This document shows, piece by piece, positions 62,402 to 64,000 of a stretch of DNA of 64,000 nucleotides; position 1 is the first letter of the stretch; each line of letters opens with the position of its first letter. The notes beneath the pieces are model-generated. The model was not told where the DNA came from. It did not search any database and was given only the letters and a program-made list of their open reading frames with translations. The stretch is from RHLJ01 sp963974345 (GTDB lineage Bacteria; Bacteroidota; Rhodothermia; Balneolales; Balneolaceae): the NCBI GenBank assembly GCA_963974345.1, contig CAXBBW010000011.1, positions 1 through 64,000 on the forward strand, written 5' to 3'. A program made the translations under genes and the position numbers.

Positions 62402-63624
62402 TATTCAAACCTCAAAGATTCAATAGGATCTGATTTTGCTGCTTTGTAAGCAGGAATAAACCCAAAAATTACTCCTACAAGTGTACAAATTGTAAAAGCA
62501 ACAAAGACAACGCTCATATTCATCCTTGCAGTAAAAACCTGATCGATAGCAATTGTGATGCCTCCTGCAAGAGCAACCCCAATAAGCCCACCAATCATAC
62601 AGATCATAACTGCTTCGATTAGAAATTGTGTTAGTATTTCCCAAGATTTTGCTCCTACTGCTTTTCTAATACCAATTTCTTTTGTTCGCTCTCTAACCGA
62701 AACAAACATGATATTCATAATCCCTATGCCACCAATTAAAAGTGAAAGACCAACAAGTAGAAAGCCTCCCATATATAAACCGTTCTTAAATGATGATAGC
62801 TGTTCTTCAAATGCTTGCGGTTTATTGATAGCAAAATCATTTTCCTCAGCGGCATCAATATTTCGAGCTTGTCGCATTAGTCCTTCGATTTCATACTCTC
62901 CATCTGCAGCTGCTTGATCATTTGGAAATTTAACCCCGATTTGAATCCCCCAACGCAAACCATATATTTGTCCGTATGACTTTATAGGTACAATTACTCT
63001 GTTATCTGAATCTCCAAGCCCAAGAAAACTACCCTGCTTTTCTAATACTCCAATTACTGTAAACCTTTGTCCACCTAGCCTAATTTGTTTTCCAAGAGGA
63101 TCTGCTTCTTCAAATAAGGCTTCGAGTAATGATTGCCCAATAACTGCAACTTTTACAGATGATCGGGCTTCTTCTTCCGTAAACATTCTTCCTCTTTCAA
63201 TATTCAAACCTTGAATGTTGAGGTAGTTTGAAGTAGCTCCACTAATCCCAACATTGTCTGCATTTTTATCCTTATAACGAATTGAAACATTTCTATTTGC
63301 TGAAGCAGCTACATCACTAGCAAGTTTACTTTTTTCTTCCAAAAAAGAGACATATTCAAGTTCCATTTCTTTTCTTCCAGCATATACCCACCAATCATCA
63401 TCACCATCCCATGGCCATTTTTCTATATAAACAACATTAGTACCAAGCATAGCCATGCTACTATCAAAACTTTCGTCCATACCCGTAGTAACTGAATCAA
63501 CTACAGTAACCATAGTAATTCCAATAATGATACATAATGCGGTTAATACAGAACGGACTTTATTAATTGCAAGAGCCCTTAATGCTACTTTTAGTCCCTC
63601 AGTTAAACTGTTTAAAAATCTCAT
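62401..63624 (-). CDS. MacB-like ABC permease 1
   Basis: A 407-residue paralogue of the following gene, with an N-terminal helix, a periplasmic MacB_PCD domain (about residues 50-260) and FtsX C-terminal helices with GIMNIMFVSVRERTKEIGIR. Both permeases end SDPIESLRFE or LDPIESLRYE, so they arose by duplication. It is the first gene of the export run and is divergent from bshB1, with about 148 bases of promoter DNA between them. Confidence 0.9.
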   Translation of the reverse strand: MRFLNSLTEGLKVALRALAINKVRSVLTALCIIIGITMVTVVDSVTTGMDESFDSSMAMLGTNVVYIEKWPWDGDDDWWVYAGRKEMELEYVSFLEEKSKLASDVAASANRNVSIRYKDKNADNVGISGATSNYLNIQGLNIERGRMFTEEEARSSVKVAVIGQSLLEALFEEADPLGKQIRLGGQRFTVIGVLEKQGSFLGLGDSDNRVIVPIKSYGQIYGLRWGIQIGVKFPNDQAAADGEYEIEGLMRQARNIDAAEENDFAINKPQAFEEQLSSFKNGLYMGGFLLVGLSLLIGGIGIMNIMFVSVRERTKEIGIRKAVGAKSWEILTQFLIEAVMICMIGGLIGVALAGGITIAIDQVFTARMNMSVVFVAFTICTLVGVIFGFIPAYKAAKSDPIESLRFE

Positions 63625-63772
63625 AAATAGGATAGGATTGATTAGTCAGAAACTTACGGTAAAAATAAAATTTCGTTTCAGGGATTGTAAAATAAATATT
63701 TTTTTTATGTGTAATTCCTTCAGCTTTTCTGAACTCCGTCAAAAGTTGTTACCTTCTTCAAAAAAAAAGACT

Positions 63773-64000
63773 ATGAATGTAGACATATTAGTTTTTGCAG
63801 CTCACCCTGATGATGCCGAGTTAAATTGTGGCGGTACTATTGCCAAATTAGTAGCACAAGGTAAATCGGTAGGTATTGTTGATTTGACCCAAGGAGAAAT
63901 GGGAACTCGTGGAACTATTGAAACAAGAAAGTTAGAAGCCGAAAAAGCCTCTGAAATTCTTGGAGTATCCTATCGAGTTAACCTAAATTTAGGTGATTCA
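63773..64000 (+). CDS. bshB1: bacillithiol deacetylase BshB1 (5' part)
   Basis: Only the first 76 codons are in the window. The N-terminal segment has AAHPDDAELNCGGTIAKLV (Zn-binding HPDD motif of the PIG-L family) and VDLTQGEMGTRGTIETRKLE, which distinguish BshB1, the enzyme that removes acetate from GlcNAc-malate in bacillithiol synthesis. The frame is open to the window edge. The start ATG at 63773 is preceded by an A-rich region. A low-GC Bacteroidota-like host with bacillithiol fits. Confidence 0.88.
   Translation, partial: MNVDILVFAAHPDDAELNCGGTIAKLVAQGKSVGIVDLTQGEMGTRGTIETRKLEAEKASEILGVSYRVNLNLGDS

Overview
The window is an AT-rich chromosomal segment, probably from a Balneolota/Bacteroidota-type Gram-negative bacterium. 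This is inferred from the lipid A gene lpxH, TolC/MacAB parts, DUF5723 and DUF6588 envelope proteins, a bacillithiol deacetylase (bshB1), an atpDC pair split from the rest of the ATP synthase genes, and a rpmF-plsX-fabH-fabD-fabG-acpP-fabF-rnc cluster. The species cannot be fixed by eye. Gene density is high and no tRNA, rRNA or CRISPR array was recognised.

Layout. 1-810: a small MITE-like inverted-repeat element, an orphan small membrane protein and palindromic DNA. 0.8-8.9 kb: M42 peptidase, thioesterase, HD hydrolase, hybrid histidine kinase, folA-thyA and mgtE. 8.9-18.6 kb: a long minus-strand housekeeping run of fatty-acid synthesis genes with rnc, rpmF and yceD, then deoxynucleoside kinase, pgi and pfkA. 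18.7-22.8 kb: plus-strand envelope genes (polyprenyl synthase, lpxH, PBP1A).

22.88-30.01 kb is the accessory region and the main discovery. A tyrosine recombinase gene (minus strand), broken by one in-frame stop codon, lies back to back with six cassettes whose eight genes all read on the plus strand. The cassettes are separated by imperfect palindromes that behave like integron attC sites: in most cassettes the first ~10 bases (from GTT) are the reverse complement of the start of the palindrome that closes the same cassette. The recombinase resembles IntI at its C-terminus (SPLD after the catalytic Tyr) but lacks the extra IntI-specific insertion. I read this as a chromosomal integron-like platform of a non-canonical type whose integrase is now probably dead. 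The last core site runs into the stop codon of the neighbouring epimerase gene.

30.0-35.7 kb: a minus-strand operon of a penicillin-recognising lipoprotein, a DUF1611 protein and an enolase-superfamily racemase (probable D-glutamate pathway, dgcN-dgcA), then an S9 peptidase preceded by a foldback repeat. 35.7-42.8 kb: atpDC, an uncharacterised lipoprotein/outer-membrane pair, a 7-TM protein and a MuiA-like protein, closed by tandem terminators. 42.9-56.4 kb: rsmB, valS, uvrD, a DUF5723 protein, lon, an NTF2-like secreted protein behind a 7-bp tandem repeat, rsgA and a DUF6588 protein. 56.5-63.6 kb: a minus-strand MacAB-TolC-like export cluster with two permeases, one ATPase and an embedded trio of YqjD/YqjE-like membrane proteins. 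The window ends inside bshB1.
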